Positions 8,874-18,531 of a DNA stretch of 64,000 nt are shown here, piece after piece. Position numbers and translations under genes: made by a program. How positions within the stretch are numbered: position 1 is the first letter of the stretch; the number at the start of each line of letters is the position of its first letter. The notes beneath the pieces were generated by a model. The model was given only the letters and a program-made list of their open reading frames with translations, made no database searches and was not told the origin of the DNA. Origin of the DNA: Bacteroidota bacterium (GTDB lineage Bacteria > Bacteroidota > Ignavibacteria > Ignavibacteriales > Ignavibacteriaceae); assembly GCA_021815365.1 (NCBI GenBank), contig JAKAGZ010000002.1:62001-126000 (forward strand), written 5' to 3'.

Positions 8874-9337
8874 CTGCTTTCCGTCAGTTCAGAAATAATT
8901 AACAAAAATGTACGTCAATTTACGAATACAAGAGTAGTTTAGCAATGAAGGGTTTGATAATCAGGATATAAGTTTTTATAAACCTAAATTATGCATTAGG
9001 AAAATATAAAAATGGTTGAGCTCTAATTATCAAAGCAGTTTTGTAAATCCTCTACGAGGATTTTGGTATGAGGATTTTTTTGTTACTACTACAAAAATAT
9101 GACCTCTACGAGGTCATCCATAATATAAAGAAACATCGTAGATGTTTTATTACTGTAGAAATTCAGAATAAACACGACTATTGATCCTTGTAGAGGATCA
9201 ATAAATTATTACAAAACAGTTATACAATAAACTCCCAACGTTGGGGCAAGTAAGAATTATATTTTGTATACTTCCGTAGTCAACCGAATTATTTATTCCT
9301 ATTGCATAAATTGGGATAAATGAATTGTGTTAAAAAT
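8874..9337. other. Gene-free region holding a hairpin array
   Basis: 464 bp with no supported gene. It lies upstream of the PTS IIA gene and downstream of the T9SS gene at 9338. The centre (9036-9219) is an array of hairpins described separately. A 12-bp perfect palindrome CCCAACGTTGGG lies near 9235. No tRNA or riboswitch was seen. Confidence 0.6.
9036..9219. repeat. Array of four short hairpins bounded by an inverted repeat
   Basis: Four palindromes with different arms but similar loops: AAATCCTC-TAC-GAGGATTT (9045-9063), ATGACCTC-TAC-GAGGTCAT (9099-9117), AAACATC-GTA-GATGTTT (9131-9147) and TTGATCCT-TGTAG-AGGATCAA (9181-9201). The set is bounded by CAGTTTTGTAA (9036-9046) and its near inverse TTACAAAACAG (9209-9219). 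Stem and loop format is kept while stem sequence varies, so structure seems to matter. Confidence 0.7.
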
Positions 9338-11194
9338 TTACCTGATCAGGATCATTTTCTTAACGGCGCTGTAATTATTCTTCGAATCGGTGCTGCTGTA
9401 AATCAGGCGGTAGAAATATATCCCGCTTGAAAGCTGTGAAGCATCAAATGTAAGATTGTGATAACCTGCTTTCTGAAATTTATCTGTTAGTATCGAAACT
9501 TCTCTTCCGAGTTCATCGTAGATCTTCAAACTAACATTTCCATCAGCAGGAAGACTGTAGGATATATTGGTAGACGGATTAAAGGGATTTGGATAATTCT
9601 GACTCAGCACAAATTTTTCCGGCAGGCTGATCTTTACAGATATTGACTTGCTGTAGCTAAAAGTACCATTCAGATCAACTGTTTTTAATCTGTACAGATA
9701 ATCTCCTGTTTCCAAGTTTTTATCTTTGTACGAATACGATCTTTCCGAATTGCTGTTTCCATTTGCTGAAATTTCCGAGACCTTTTCCCAGCTTGTTTTT
9801 CCGGATTCACTTCTCCTTTCTATTTCAAATTTAAAAGCATTAACCTCAGTGGCGGTAAACCATTTTAGTAATACATTTCTTTCATCAACAATCTCTGAAG
9901 CGAAAGAATAAATTTCTACAGGCAGAGCATTGACTCCTTTGTCTCCAAATGTAAAATCATTACTGGTCGGATTTGAAAAACTGCCGAACACCCACTTATT
10001 GGTCCCGCTGCTGCCGGTATTACTTTCCCCGGTCCAGTTTCCGCCGGCTGTGCCTCTTACAACTGTTGTAGAGGCAGAGTCTGTAATGCCGTCATCAGCA
10101 CCCCAGAAAAGTTTAATTCCGTAAGTACCAATTGCATCAAATGTAAGTCCGTCACCTAAAGTAACCGTCCAATATCTCACACTTGAAATGTTATTCACTC
10201 CTGAAGGAAGCGTAGTGTAGCCCGGGTTACTATCTGTAACTTTAGCTGTGATTGAGCCGGCGCTTGTCTGCGAGAAAATTGTAACATCAATTTCTCTGAA
10301 AGCTGCCGCAGAGCCAATCGGAAAAGTTTTGGTAACCGGAGTTGAATTATAAGGAAAAATCCTCTTTAAGTTTCCATAAATATAACTGCTGCTGCCTGCA
10401 CCGGAAATTGAAGCGGATGAATCTATCCTTACTGTGTATGAGCCTGTTGCAAGAATGCCGTTTGTTAGCGTTAAAGTTCCGCCTATCTGAAGATTGCTTG
10501 AAAGTGTAACTACTGCCCCACTGCCGTTAACTGTAAAATTTGTAAAGGTAGGGAATGGCGCTGAACCATTTGCATCATCTATTAATTGATAATTGCCTAA
10601 TGATTTTGAACCCGTTACTGTATTTGCATAAACATATAAATTATCGAATGAGCAGGAACCAAGCGGACCCGTTACCCCCCAGCCATAAATTTTTATCACT
10701 ACATTTGAATTATTGTCTAATGAGGTAATACCGGATAGGTCCCATGAAAATGTTCCATAAGAAACTGAAGGTGAAAATGTATTAGCTGCTTCAGTAAATG
10801 TTCCCCCGGTTCCGGTTGAGGAATAAAGTAACCCGAAATTAACCATTGCAGTTGCGGACAAAATATCTATTGAAATTTTTAATCCGGTAAACCCATTTGA
10901 ATTAACTGAAAATTGAATGTACTCCAACGCTGATGTCCCGGGATCTGAAGCATTTAGCTCCCAGTTTGCTCTCGAAATACCACTGCCGCTGGAAGGATTA
11001 CCTGATGTTTGACTAAGTGAAGAAGTAGAGGTGACCGTACTCCCCGAAACAGAATTTATTATTATCTCCGGTGTTAATTCCATTGTTGATCGTGCTGAAT
11101 TATTTTCAAAGTCATAATATTGAATAGGTACTTGCGAAAATACCGGGGAGTTTACCATCAGCAGAAATATAGAAAATAATATAACTGATTTCAT
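9338..11194 (-). CDS. T9SS-secreted beta-rich surface protein
   Basis: About 618 aa from the ATG at 11194, chosen because an AAGAGGG ribosome site sits just before it and the protein then starts with a clean signal peptide (MKSVILFSIFLLMVNSPVFS); the longer frame to 11254 would put 20 polar residues first. The body is Ser/Thr/Gly-rich and beta-like, with a possible concanavalin-like or Ig segment, then a fibronectin-III-like segment (LLKWFTATEVNAFKFEIERR), then NYPNPFNP and a T9SS type A sorting domain ending in KKMILIR. No catalytic motif is seen. Likely exported; specific role unknown. Confidence 0.8.
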   Translation of the reverse strand: MKSVILFSIFLLMVNSPVFSQVPIQYYDFENNSARSTMELTPEIIINSVSGSTVTSTSSLSQTSGNPSSGSGISRANWELNASDPGTSALEYIQFSVNSNGFTGLKISIDILSATAMVNFGLLYSSTGTGGTFTEAANTFSPSVSYGTFSWDLSGITSLDNNSNVVIKIYGWGVTGPLGSCSFDNLYVYANTVTGSKSLGNYQLIDDANGSAPFPTFTNFTVNGSGAVVTLSSNLQIGGTLTLTNGILATGSYTVRIDSSASISGAGSSSYIYGNLKRIFPYNSTPVTKTFPIGSAAAFREIDVTIFSQTSAGSITAKVTDSNPGYTTLPSGVNNISSVRYWTVTLGDGLTFDAIGTYGIKLFWGADDGITDSASTTVVRGTAGGNWTGESNTGSSGTNKWVFGSFSNPTSNDFTFGDKGVNALPVEIYSFASEIVDERNVLLKWFTATEVNAFKFEIERRSESGKTSWEKVSEISANGNSNSERSYSYKDKNLETGDYLYRLKTVDLNGTFSYSKSISVKISLPEKFVLSQNYPNPFNPSTNISYSLPADGNVSLKIYDELGREVSILTDKFQKAGYHNLTFDASQLSSGIYFYRLIYSSTDSKNNYSAVKKMILIR

Positions 11195-11287
11195 TTTAAT
11201 ACCCTCTTTTCCCTCGTTATAATTGATCGCTGTCATGTAACTACTGACCATCATAAAATAATAAAAACTTAAGCTTGAATAACTATA

Positions 11288-11323
11288 TAAAAACGGTGCA
11301 CAAAGCAGCAGCCTTGCACACCG
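11288..11323 (-). terminator. Rho-independent terminator after the S8 peptidase gene
   Basis: Read on the minus strand after the stop at 11342: stem CGGTGTGCAAGGC (11323-11311) pairs with GCTTTGTGCACCG (11306-11294), followed by TTTTTAT. The equivalent position after the sister gene carries the hairpin at 14191-14243. Confidence 0.75.
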
Positions 11324-11341
11324 CCAGCGATGAGGGGGGAA

Positions 11342-14110
11342 TTATTTCATTAATGTCATCTTCATAGTCTTTACATAATTATCCGAGCTTATCCTGTATA
11401 CATATACTCCTGAACTTAACTTACCAGCATCAAAATTAATTGAGTATTCGCCTGCCGGTTTTACTTCATTTACCAGCGTTGCTACTCTTTGCCCTAACAT
11501 ATTATAAACTTCTAAATTTACTAAACCCGAAGAAGGAATAGAATATTTAATCACAGTAGAAGGATTAAAAGGATTCGGATAGTTCTGATATAAATCATAC
11601 TTCAAAGGCTGTGTAACTGATAGCTCGCTTGTTATTTTTCCTTTACCTAATGAAGGATCGGGAGTTTTCCATTTATCGAATGTTCTTATTACAATCACAG
11701 CAAAGTCACCGCGTGTAACAATATTTGCAGGCTTGAAGCTTGCGTGCAGCACCGGTGACAGATCATAAGGTCCCTGCTGCAGACTGAAATAAACGTTGAT
11801 CAGGTTCATATCAATTGCAAGCTGTACGTAACCTTTCATATCATCCGGTATGCCGGAGGCATCATCAATTGGAATGCTCTGGTCCCGATAGTGAGCTTTG
11901 ACCTCTGTGCCGGCAAGTGCTTTAGCCTTATCCTGTATTCCCATAGATTGCACCATAGAATATGCAACATCAACTCTGTTCACTGTACCGAACGGATTGA
12001 ATATTCCTGATGAAGCCGGCAGCATTACCCCATCAGCAACCTGGAATCTGTCGCGAAGAGCGGCTCCTCTTGCAGTAACTGATTCGACTGCTAAAGTCTG
12101 ATCGGGTGCAACGTCAGTGAAATGCGTTGAACCATCTGTCGGAAGATATTGACGAATGCCCTGGCCCATCATCATATAATTTGCCAATTCAATTCTTGCC
12201 AGATTATTTGCAGGCTTGAATGTACCATCAGCATATCCATCTATTAATCTCTCGCTGACAGCAAGCTTGATCGCATTCTCTGCAGGGTTACCGGAAATAT
12301 CATTTAATCCTGAGTAGCCCGTAAATTTAGTGAACTTAGCTATCCCGCTGATTTTTTCGGGAAATGCCGGAACTGTAGCTACACCAAAATCAAACAACGC
12401 TGAGATCTTTAGTGTCCATGTTCCCGGGATTGGATTTAAAACTGTAACTGCTCTGTCCTGGAAAATCGGGAAGAACACATAAATATCTGAATGATACTCA
12501 CTACCATCAGGTGCATACAAACCAACATCAACTGGGTTTCCCTCAAGACCGGTTTGACCTGCAGCAAATGCTAAAACATAAAGCACGTTCTGTCCCTGGG
12601 GCACCTGGAAAGTCCAGGAATTATTATCAGATGAAAGTGAAGCGACAGGGTTAAAATCAACAGTAAAAAATTGCAGTTGAACATCAGACGTTAAATTACT
12701 GTTAAACTTTTTATTCATATTTACTGAAGAACCATAAGCTGCATGCCTGAAAACATAATCAACTGCTGCGTAGGCATTTATATAACCTGCACCGACTTCC
12801 CACGCTTCGTGGTTAGGCATATTGGTAGCTGTAAGTTCAATAACAGATTTTACTTCATCCGGAGTAAGATCAGGATTGGCTTGGAGAATCAATGCTGTTA
12901 TGCCTGCTGCGTGCGGGCAAGCCATTGATGTTCCGCTTAAATGAGTATAATACGGAAGGTATGCCGGTTCAATTGATGTGTCAGACGGTGATTCTAAAAA
13001 TGCAACCGGTGCAATTGTCCTTGTCGAAACAACATCTAATCCCGGTGCTGTAATCGTCGGCTGATCCTGGTAATAGAAACTCTGCCCATCAATTGTAAAA
13101 TAATAATTATCTCCTTTTATACCCCTTGAAGAAAAATCAACAAGATTACCATATTTATCACCAGCAGCAACTGTGATTACCCATGGTGCGGCATAAGGCG
13201 ATAACGTAGATTCAAATGGTCCGCTGTTGCCGGCAGAAAACAGAACTGTTATTCCATTTTTATACGCCAAGTAAGTAGCGACATTTACAGGATCATTAGG
13301 GTCAAACCTTCCTGAAGTCCCCCATGAATTAGAAATAATTTTTATTCCATATTTTTTTTGGTAGGTAATCCCATAATCAAAACCGCCTAAGACATCGAGC
13401 ACAAGTAATACTGCACCGGAGCCATAGCCAACTAAATTGGCGCCCGGAGCTACACCCTGATATTTGCCTTTCGATTTTGCACCAGTGCCTGCAATTATTC
13501 CAGCTACGTGTGTTCCGTGACCGGAGTTATTATCCGTGTTCGGTATATTTTCAATATAATTGATCGGAAGCATATCGCTGTAAGCGTGCGGGTTAGCGGT
13601 ACCTAAAACATTCTGTAAAACGTGCGAGCCGAAAGGCAGATCAGGATGAGTAGCATCAATACCGCTGTCGTTTACAAGTACAGTTACTCCTTTACCCGAA
13701 ACAGGCAAGCCTCCATTTCTTGTGGTGAGCGTCTGATCATTTCTCAATCTGTCAACACCTGTTAAAGCTCTGCTGTTGTTGTTAAAATATTCAAGCTTGC
13801 TGTTAAGATATAAGGATCTTACCTGGGAATTTTTTGATAAGGCATCAACCTGCGCAGCAGTTGCAAGAACGCCTGCGATTGGCAAAGACCTGAAAGTAAG
13901 CCCCTGTATAATGCCAGCCTGTTTTAACACAGAAATTTGTTCTGCTGTCGGAGCGCTGTTTCCCTTAAAAGTTACAACTACTTCGAGCGGAGATACTGCA
14001 TTCACGAGCGCTTCTTTCAATCGCTGATCTATAACAGCCTGTGCAAAAGCTGTTTGTAAAAATGAAACCTCTAAAATTATAAAAAGAAAAATCTGTAAAG
14101 TCTTTTTCAT
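11342..14110 (-). CDS. Subtilisin-like S8 peptidase with SLH domains and T9SS sorting domain
   Basis: 922 aa. A signal peptide (~1-24) ends AFAQ. An inhibitor-like propeptide follows (~25-110). The S8 catalytic domain has the triad in order: Asp in VNDSGIDATHPDL (~148), His in SGHGTHVAGI (~198) and Ser in LSGTSMACPHAAG (~395). A P-proprotein-like beta region (~465-610) is followed by three SLH-like segments (NAIKLAVSERLIDGYADGTF; TVNRVDVAYSMVQ; VTRGDFAVIVIRTF) and a T9SS sorting domain with NYPNPFNPSTVIKY. Predicted: exported serine endopeptidase kept at the surface. Near-copy of the gene at 14259-17042 in domain order and sequence, so a tandem duplication. Confidence 0.9.
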   Translation of the reverse strand: MKKTLQIFLFIILEVSFLQTAFAQAVIDQRLKEALVNAVSPLEVVVTFKGNSAPTAEQISVLKQAGIIQGLTFRSLPIAGVLATAAQVDALSKNSQVRSLYLNSKLEYFNNNSRALTGVDRLRNDQTLTTRNGGLPVSGKGVTVLVNDSGIDATHPDLPFGSHVLQNVLGTANPHAYSDMLPINYIENIPNTDNNSGHGTHVAGIIAGTGAKSKGKYQGVAPGANLVGYGSGAVLLVLDVLGGFDYGITYQKKYGIKIISNSWGTSGRFDPNDPVNVATYLAYKNGITVLFSAGNSGPFESTLSPYAAPWVITVAAGDKYGNLVDFSSRGIKGDNYYFTIDGQSFYYQDQPTITAPGLDVVSTRTIAPVAFLESPSDTSIEPAYLPYYTHLSGTSMACPHAAGITALILQANPDLTPDEVKSVIELTATNMPNHEAWEVGAGYINAYAAVDYVFRHAAYGSSVNMNKKFNSNLTSDVQLQFFTVDFNPVASLSSDNNSWTFQVPQGQNVLYVLAFAAGQTGLEGNPVDVGLYAPDGSEYHSDIYVFFPIFQDRAVTVLNPIPGTWTLKISALFDFGVATVPAFPEKISGIAKFTKFTGYSGLNDISGNPAENAIKLAVSERLIDGYADGTFKPANNLARIELANYMMMGQGIRQYLPTDGSTHFTDVAPDQTLAVESVTARGAALRDRFQVADGVMLPASSGIFNPFGTVNRVDVAYSMVQSMGIQDKAKALAGTEVKAHYRDQSIPIDDASGIPDDMKGYVQLAIDMNLINVYFSLQQGPYDLSPVLHASFKPANIVTRGDFAVIVIRTFDKWKTPDPSLGKGKITSELSVTQPLKYDLYQNYPNPFNPSTVIKYSIPSSGLVNLEVYNMLGQRVATLVNEVKPAGEYSINFDAGKLSSGVYVYRISSDNYVKTMKMTLMK

Positions 14111-14190
14111 ATTGTGTTACCAAAATTATTTACTGGTTTTATGTTTATCACTGTGTTGAAAATTTTTAATCTCTGTCTCATCAGTTTTCA

Positions 14191-14243
14191 ATAAACAGTG
14201 CGTAAAGCCTTTTCCGCGGGGAAGCGGAGGGCTTTACACACCG
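14191..14243 (-). terminator. Rho-independent terminator after the second S8 peptidase gene
   Basis: On the minus strand, GTGTGTAAAGCC pairs with GGCTTTACGCAC around a loop with an inner CCGC/GCGG stem, followed by TGTTTATT. It follows the stop at 14259 by about 15 bp. Confidence 0.7.
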
Positions 14244-14258
14244 TAAGCGATGAGGGGT

Positions 14259-17042
14259 TTATTTCATTAATGCCATCTTCATTGTCTTTACATAATTGTT
14301 TGAAGTAATCCTGTATATATAAACACCGGAAGATAACGATGACGCATCAAAGCTGATTGAATATTCCCCTGCCGGTTTAACTTCATTTACCAACGTAGCC
14401 ACTTTTTGCCCTAATACATTAAACACATCAAGCGTAACTAAACCGGCAGCAGGGATAGAATATTTTATCACGGTAGATGGATTAAATGGATTCGGGTAAT
14501 TCTGGTGAAGATCAAATGTAACCGGTTTTACCAAAGCAGCATCCTCAGTACCGTTTTTCTTGCCAAGCGAAGGATCAGGTTTTTGCCATGCGTTAAATGT
14601 TCTGGTGACTATAACCGCATAATCTCCGCGTGTTACAAGACTAAGCGGTTTAAAGTTTGCATGGAATGTCGGCGTAAGATCGTAAGGACCCTGTGTAACC
14701 GAGAAATAAACGTTGATCAGGTTTAAATTAATTGCAACCTGAACGTATCCTTCGAGTCCTGCAGGTATATCACCAGCATCTTCGACAGGAAGAGTTTGTC
14801 CATTCAACTGAGCTGTAACTTGTTTTCCATTCAATGATAGAGCAGTATTCTGAAGACCTAATGACTGAACCATCGAATAAGCAACATCAACCCTGTTTAC
14901 TGTTCCTAAAGGATTAAATGAAGAAGGACCTGCGGCAGTCATCACACCATTATTTACCTGGAACCTGTCACGGATCGCAGCACCTCTGATTGTTACAGCC
15001 TGCACAAAGGGTGCCTGATCGGAAGTAATATCTGCAAAATTATTTACGCCGTCAAAAGGAGAGTACTGACGAACTCCCTGTCCCATTACTAAATATTTTG
15101 CAAGAGCATATCTTGTAAGATTATCATTAGGTCTGTAGGTACCGTCAGATAATCCATCTACAAGTCTTTCGGAAACAGCAAGTTTGATAGCATTCTCAGC
15201 CGGGCTTCCTGCTATATCACTCAGTCCTGTTGCGCCGAGTATTTTAAACTGTTTAACATATCCCGGTATAGTTTCTGGGAATGCTGCACCCATAGTAGGA
15301 TTAGCAGTGCTGCCTCTGAGTCCTCTGAGTTCAACAGTCCATTCTCCCTGCATAGGAGATGTAACGCTGACAGACCTGACGCCATCAATAGCAAACAGGA
15401 GAGTAATCCCTGAACTGTATTCAGTTTTGTCAGGTGCTATTAAAACCAAATTAACGGTATTACCCGTCTGACCAAATAATCCCCAGGTATCCACTCTTGC
15501 AGAAAGAGCAGTAATGCCTGCGCCTACATTAAACTTATACTGGTTGTTATCAGCAGAAAGGCTTGGAACGGGGTTGTAATCAATCACAAAATTATTTATG
15601 GTAGTTTCATAATTTATGTTGCTGTTAAAAGTTCTGAAGGCATTCAAAGTTGAGCCGTAAGACAAGCTTGAATTAAAACTTTTCTTTACAGCTTCATAAG
15701 CATTAACATAACCTGCGCCGACTTCCCATTCTTCTCTGTTGGGAATATTGGTAGCAGTTTGCTGTAAAATTGTTTTTATCTGATCAGGTGTTAACCTTGG
15801 ATTAGCCTGAAGCATTAGTGCAACAATACCGGCAACGTGCGGTGTAGCCATAGACGTTCCGCTTATGCGTGTATAATATGGCAGATATGCAGGTTCAATA
15901 GTTGTATCATTGGTTAGCCCGTTAGCAACTGCATTTGATACCAGGGCACGGGTGGAAATAACTAAAACACCAGGTGCTGTAATTGTAGGAGCTAATTTAT
16001 AAGTGTACTGAATTCCATCAACAGTTACAGTTCCGGTCTGACCTTTGACTCCTCTTGAAGAAAAATCAGCAAGCGCGCCGTACCTGTCACCTGCAGCAAC
16101 GCTAATTACCCACGGAGCTACTGCATAAGGATTGAGAGTATTTTCACCAGGACCGCTGTTGCCTGCTGCAAAGGTAACTGTAATTCCATGCCTGTAAGCT
16201 GCATAGGAAGCAACATTAACCGGATCGCTGGCATTAAAATTTCCTGACGTTCCCCACGAATTTGTAATTACTCTTATTCCGTACTGGTACTGATTAGTTA
16301 AAGCATAGTCGAAGCCACCAACAGCATCTAAAATAAATAATTCTGCACCTGAACCGTAGCCCAGCAGGTCAGCTCCCGGTGCAACACCAGCATATTTACC
16401 TTTGGACATTTGTCCTGTGCCTCCAACGATCCCCGCAACATGCGTTCCGTGCCCGCCTATCTCATCAGTATTCGGTAAATTCTCAACATAACTGACTGGA
16501 AGAAGGCTGCTGTAAGCATTCAGGTTAACAGTGCCCAGCACATTCTGAACAAGATGATTCGGATATTTCAAATCATTATGTGTACCATCTACTCCGCTGT
16601 CGTTAATCAAAACTGCTACCCCTTTTCCAGAAACAGGTATCCCGCCGTTAGCAGTAGTAATTGACTGATCATTTCTTAAACGGTCTACGCCGGTTATTGC
16701 TCTGCTGTCGTTATTAAAGTAAGTAAGTTTCCTGTTGAGGTAAAGTGATCTCACAAGAGAACTTTTAGACAACTGATCTACCTGCGCAGCAGTTGCAATT
16801 ACACCTGCTATAGGCAGAGACCGAAATGTAACCCCTTTAATTATTCCCACAGATTTTAAAAGATTAACATCAGTAAGATTTGGAGCCCCATCCCCGTTAA
16901 AAGTTACAACAACTTCAACCGGACCTGTCGAAGTTAAAATTGCATTTTGCAAATGCGAATCTATTACCGCCTGAGCAAAGACAGAGGCAGTGAAAAGAAA
17001 AATAAGGGAAAGGATTGCAGAAATACGTGACGCTGTTTTCAT
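14259..17042 (-). CDS. Subtilisin-like S8 peptidase with SLH domains and T9SS sorting domain (tandem paralogue)
   Basis: 927 aa with the same plan as its neighbour: signal peptide (~1-23), propeptide, S8 domain with Asp in LINDSGVDGTHNDL, His in IGGHGTHVAGIVGG and Ser in ISGTSMATPHVAG, a beta region, three SLH-like segments (KLAVSERLVDGLSDGTYRP; TVNRVDVAYSMVQSLG; VTRGDYAVIVTRTFN), and a sorting domain with NYPNPFNP. All catalytic residues are present in both copies. SLH domains usually bind pyruvylated cell-wall polymers in Gram-positives; here they sit in front of a T9SS signal, so their ligand is an open question. Confidence 0.9.
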   Translation of the reverse strand: MKTASRISAILSLIFLFTASVFAQAVIDSHLQNAILTSTGPVEVVVTFNGDGAPNLTDVNLLKSVGIIKGVTFRSLPIAGVIATAAQVDQLSKSSLVRSLYLNRKLTYFNNDSRAITGVDRLRNDQSITTANGGIPVSGKGVAVLINDSGVDGTHNDLKYPNHLVQNVLGTVNLNAYSSLLPVSYVENLPNTDEIGGHGTHVAGIVGGTGQMSKGKYAGVAPGADLLGYGSGAELFILDAVGGFDYALTNQYQYGIRVITNSWGTSGNFNASDPVNVASYAAYRHGITVTFAAGNSGPGENTLNPYAVAPWVISVAAGDRYGALADFSSRGVKGQTGTVTVDGIQYTYKLAPTITAPGVLVISTRALVSNAVANGLTNDTTIEPAYLPYYTRISGTSMATPHVAGIVALMLQANPRLTPDQIKTILQQTATNIPNREEWEVGAGYVNAYEAVKKSFNSSLSYGSTLNAFRTFNSNINYETTINNFVIDYNPVPSLSADNNQYKFNVGAGITALSARVDTWGLFGQTGNTVNLVLIAPDKTEYSSGITLLFAIDGVRSVSVTSPMQGEWTVELRGLRGSTANPTMGAAFPETIPGYVKQFKILGATGLSDIAGSPAENAIKLAVSERLVDGLSDGTYRPNDNLTRYALAKYLVMGQGVRQYSPFDGVNNFADITSDQAPFVQAVTIRGAAIRDRFQVNNGVMTAAGPSSFNPLGTVNRVDVAYSMVQSLGLQNTALSLNGKQVTAQLNGQTLPVEDAGDIPAGLEGYVQVAINLNLINVYFSVTQGPYDLTPTFHANFKPLSLVTRGDYAVIVTRTFNAWQKPDPSLGKKNGTEDAALVKPVTFDLHQNYPNPFNPSTVIKYSIPAAGLVTLDVFNVLGQKVATLVNEVKPAGEYSISFDASSLSSGVYIYRITSNNYVKTMKMALMK

Positions 17043-17084
17043 CGAACTACTTCCTCCGAAAGATTAAATTAATTGATCGAACCA

Positions 17085-17516
17085 TTAGTTATAGTTATTC
17101 CTTTCCTCATCGCTTTGTTTTGGTTGTTTTCCAAAAGCTTCAATTCTTATTTCGTTATCGACCAGATTTTCGATCACTTTTTTCATCAGTTTGAATTCGC
17201 TGGATTTGTCAAAAAAGAAATCAGCCCCTGCTGTCATATATGCCTTTTCATATTCTGGAAATGGATAATTAGTAAAAACAATCACAACTGGTGGATAATA
17301 TTGGTCGTGCTTAATTGCATTCAGAACTTCTATTCCGTTTCCACCAGGCATTTCTATATCAAGTATAAGAACATTAGGATGATTTCTATGTAAAAGATTA
17401 ATTGCTTCCTGAACATCGTTAGCTTCTTCAATTGAATCAATCACCTTATACTCTGAGAGTATCTTCGCAATTCTGCTTCGTATAATTTTGGAATCATCAG
17501 CTATTAGAACTCTCAT
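17085..17516 (-). CDS. Receiver-only response regulator (CheY-like)
   Basis: 143 aa from the ATG at 17516, preferred because GAGAGGT precedes it and MRVLIADDSKIIRSRI is the normal receiver start; the frame extends 23 codons further up without a good start. Phospho-acceptor Asp lies in NVLILDIEMPGGNGIEVL; the acidic pair is DD in LIADDS, the Thr/Ser switch is in VVIVFTNYP and the Lys in FFFDKSSEF. No output domain. It probably acts as a phosphorelay intermediate or protein-interaction switch; its partner kinase may be the one at 18532-21000, which is inference from position only. Confidence 0.85.
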   Translation of the reverse strand: MRVLIADDSKIIRSRIAKILSEYKVIDSIEEANDVQEAINLLHRNHPNVLILDIEMPGGNGIEVLNAIKHDQYYPPVVIVFTNYPFPEYEKAYMTAGADFFFDKSSEFKLMKKVIENLVDNEIRIEAFGKQPKQSDEERNNYN

Positions 17517-17742
17517 TTGACCTCTCGCTCCGGTTTGTTTTATCCTTGTTTGGATTCGGATGCAAACATAACTTTTGAAAGGCATACAATGATAGAGCTA
17601 TAATTATGATTTTAATGTAAACATTATAATCAGCTTCTTGCCACAATAATTGTGTAAAGGATAAGTATAACGGGAGTAGTATTTAGGATTACAAAAAGAA
17701 ATGCTGAGTGATAAGGCTGGTTAATTCAGTCAATAACTGAAG

Positions 17743-17874
17743 TTACGCAAACAATAACGAAGCAAGAGATGACATCTTTTATAAAAGAATAGATATTTAT
17801 TTTTTCAGAAGTAATGCTGTTTTTATCGGTATATTTTTTAGAAGCAAAAGATGTCATCTCTCTATCTGCGTAGG
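17743..17874. repeat. Inverted repeat of unknown origin upstream of the receiver gene
   Basis: A perfect 16-bp inverted repeat, AGAGATGACATCTTTT (17765-17780) and its complement (17846-17861), 65 bp apart. Each arm contains the palindrome AGATG-W-CATCT. TACGCA (17745-17750) and TGCGTA (17867-17872) extend the symmetry outward. It fills most of the ~360-bp gap between the two regulator genes. It may be a pair of operator sites or the ends of a small non-autonomous element. Confidence 0.55.
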
Positions 17875-17875
17875 T

Positions 17876-18505
17876 TCAATCAATAAGCTGATTCTTGATA
17901 GCGTACCGGATTATTTCTGCATTGGATCTCATATTCATTTTCTGCATCAGCCGTGTACGATATGAGGTAATAGTATTTACACTCAGTGCAAGCTCTTCTG
18001 CTATTTCGCTTACACTTTTACCAAGACTTATTTTCAACATAATTTCAAATTCCCTGTTCGAGAGCTTTTCGTGCAGAGGCTTATCAGAAGGGGTTTCAAT
18101 CTCAAGCGCTAATTGTTCTGCAAGAGCCTGACTTATATATTTCCCGCCCGTCATAATTTTTCTTAATGCATTAACTAATTCTTTAGCAGCGCTTTGTTTT
18201 GAAAGATAGCCCGATGCCCCGGCTTTTAGTGTCCTGATTGCAAACCGATCTTCCGGATACATACTTAAAACCAGAGTTTTAACATCCGGGTGAATATCTT
18301 TTATATCTCTTAATAATTCCAGTCCGCTTCTGCCCGGCATCGAAATATCCAGTATAATGATATCAACTGTATTATGATTTAAAAAATCGAGCAGTTCCTG
18401 GGAATTACATGCTTCACCAACAATTTCAATATCAGAATTTTTTATAAGAACTTTTTTTAATCCTTCCCTGATAAGTTCATGATCATCAACGATAATGACC
18501 TTCAT
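17876..18505 (-). CDS. NarL/FixJ-family response regulator (LuxR-type HTH)
   Basis: 209 aa from the ATG at 18505 (MKVIIVDDHELIREG), which has GAGG about 10 bp before it; the frame runs five codons further. Receiver domain 1-120 with phospho-acceptor Asp in DIIILDISMPGRSGLELL; C-terminal LuxR-type HTH (~145-205): LSNREFEIMLKISLGKSVSE, then LALSVNTITSYRTRLMQKM. It binds DNA as a phosphorylated dimer in this family. The kinase gene ends 26 bp upstream on the same strand, a typical cognate pair. Confidence 0.9.
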   Translation of the reverse strand: MKVIIVDDHELIREGLKKVLIKNSDIEIVGEACNSQELLDFLNHNTVDIIILDISMPGRSGLELLRDIKDIHPDVKTLVLSMYPEDRFAIRTLKAGASGYLSKQSAAKELVNALRKIMTGGKYISQALAEQLALEIETPSDKPLHEKLSNREFEIMLKISLGKSVSEIAEELALSVNTITSYRTRLMQKMNMRSNAEIIRYAIKNQLID

Positions 18506-18531
18506 AACTTTTAACCTCACCGCTTGTTTTC

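Noticed and set aside
9036-9219. CRISPR array
   Set aside because: The hairpins have different arms, there is no constant repeat with spacers of equal length, and no cas genes are present.
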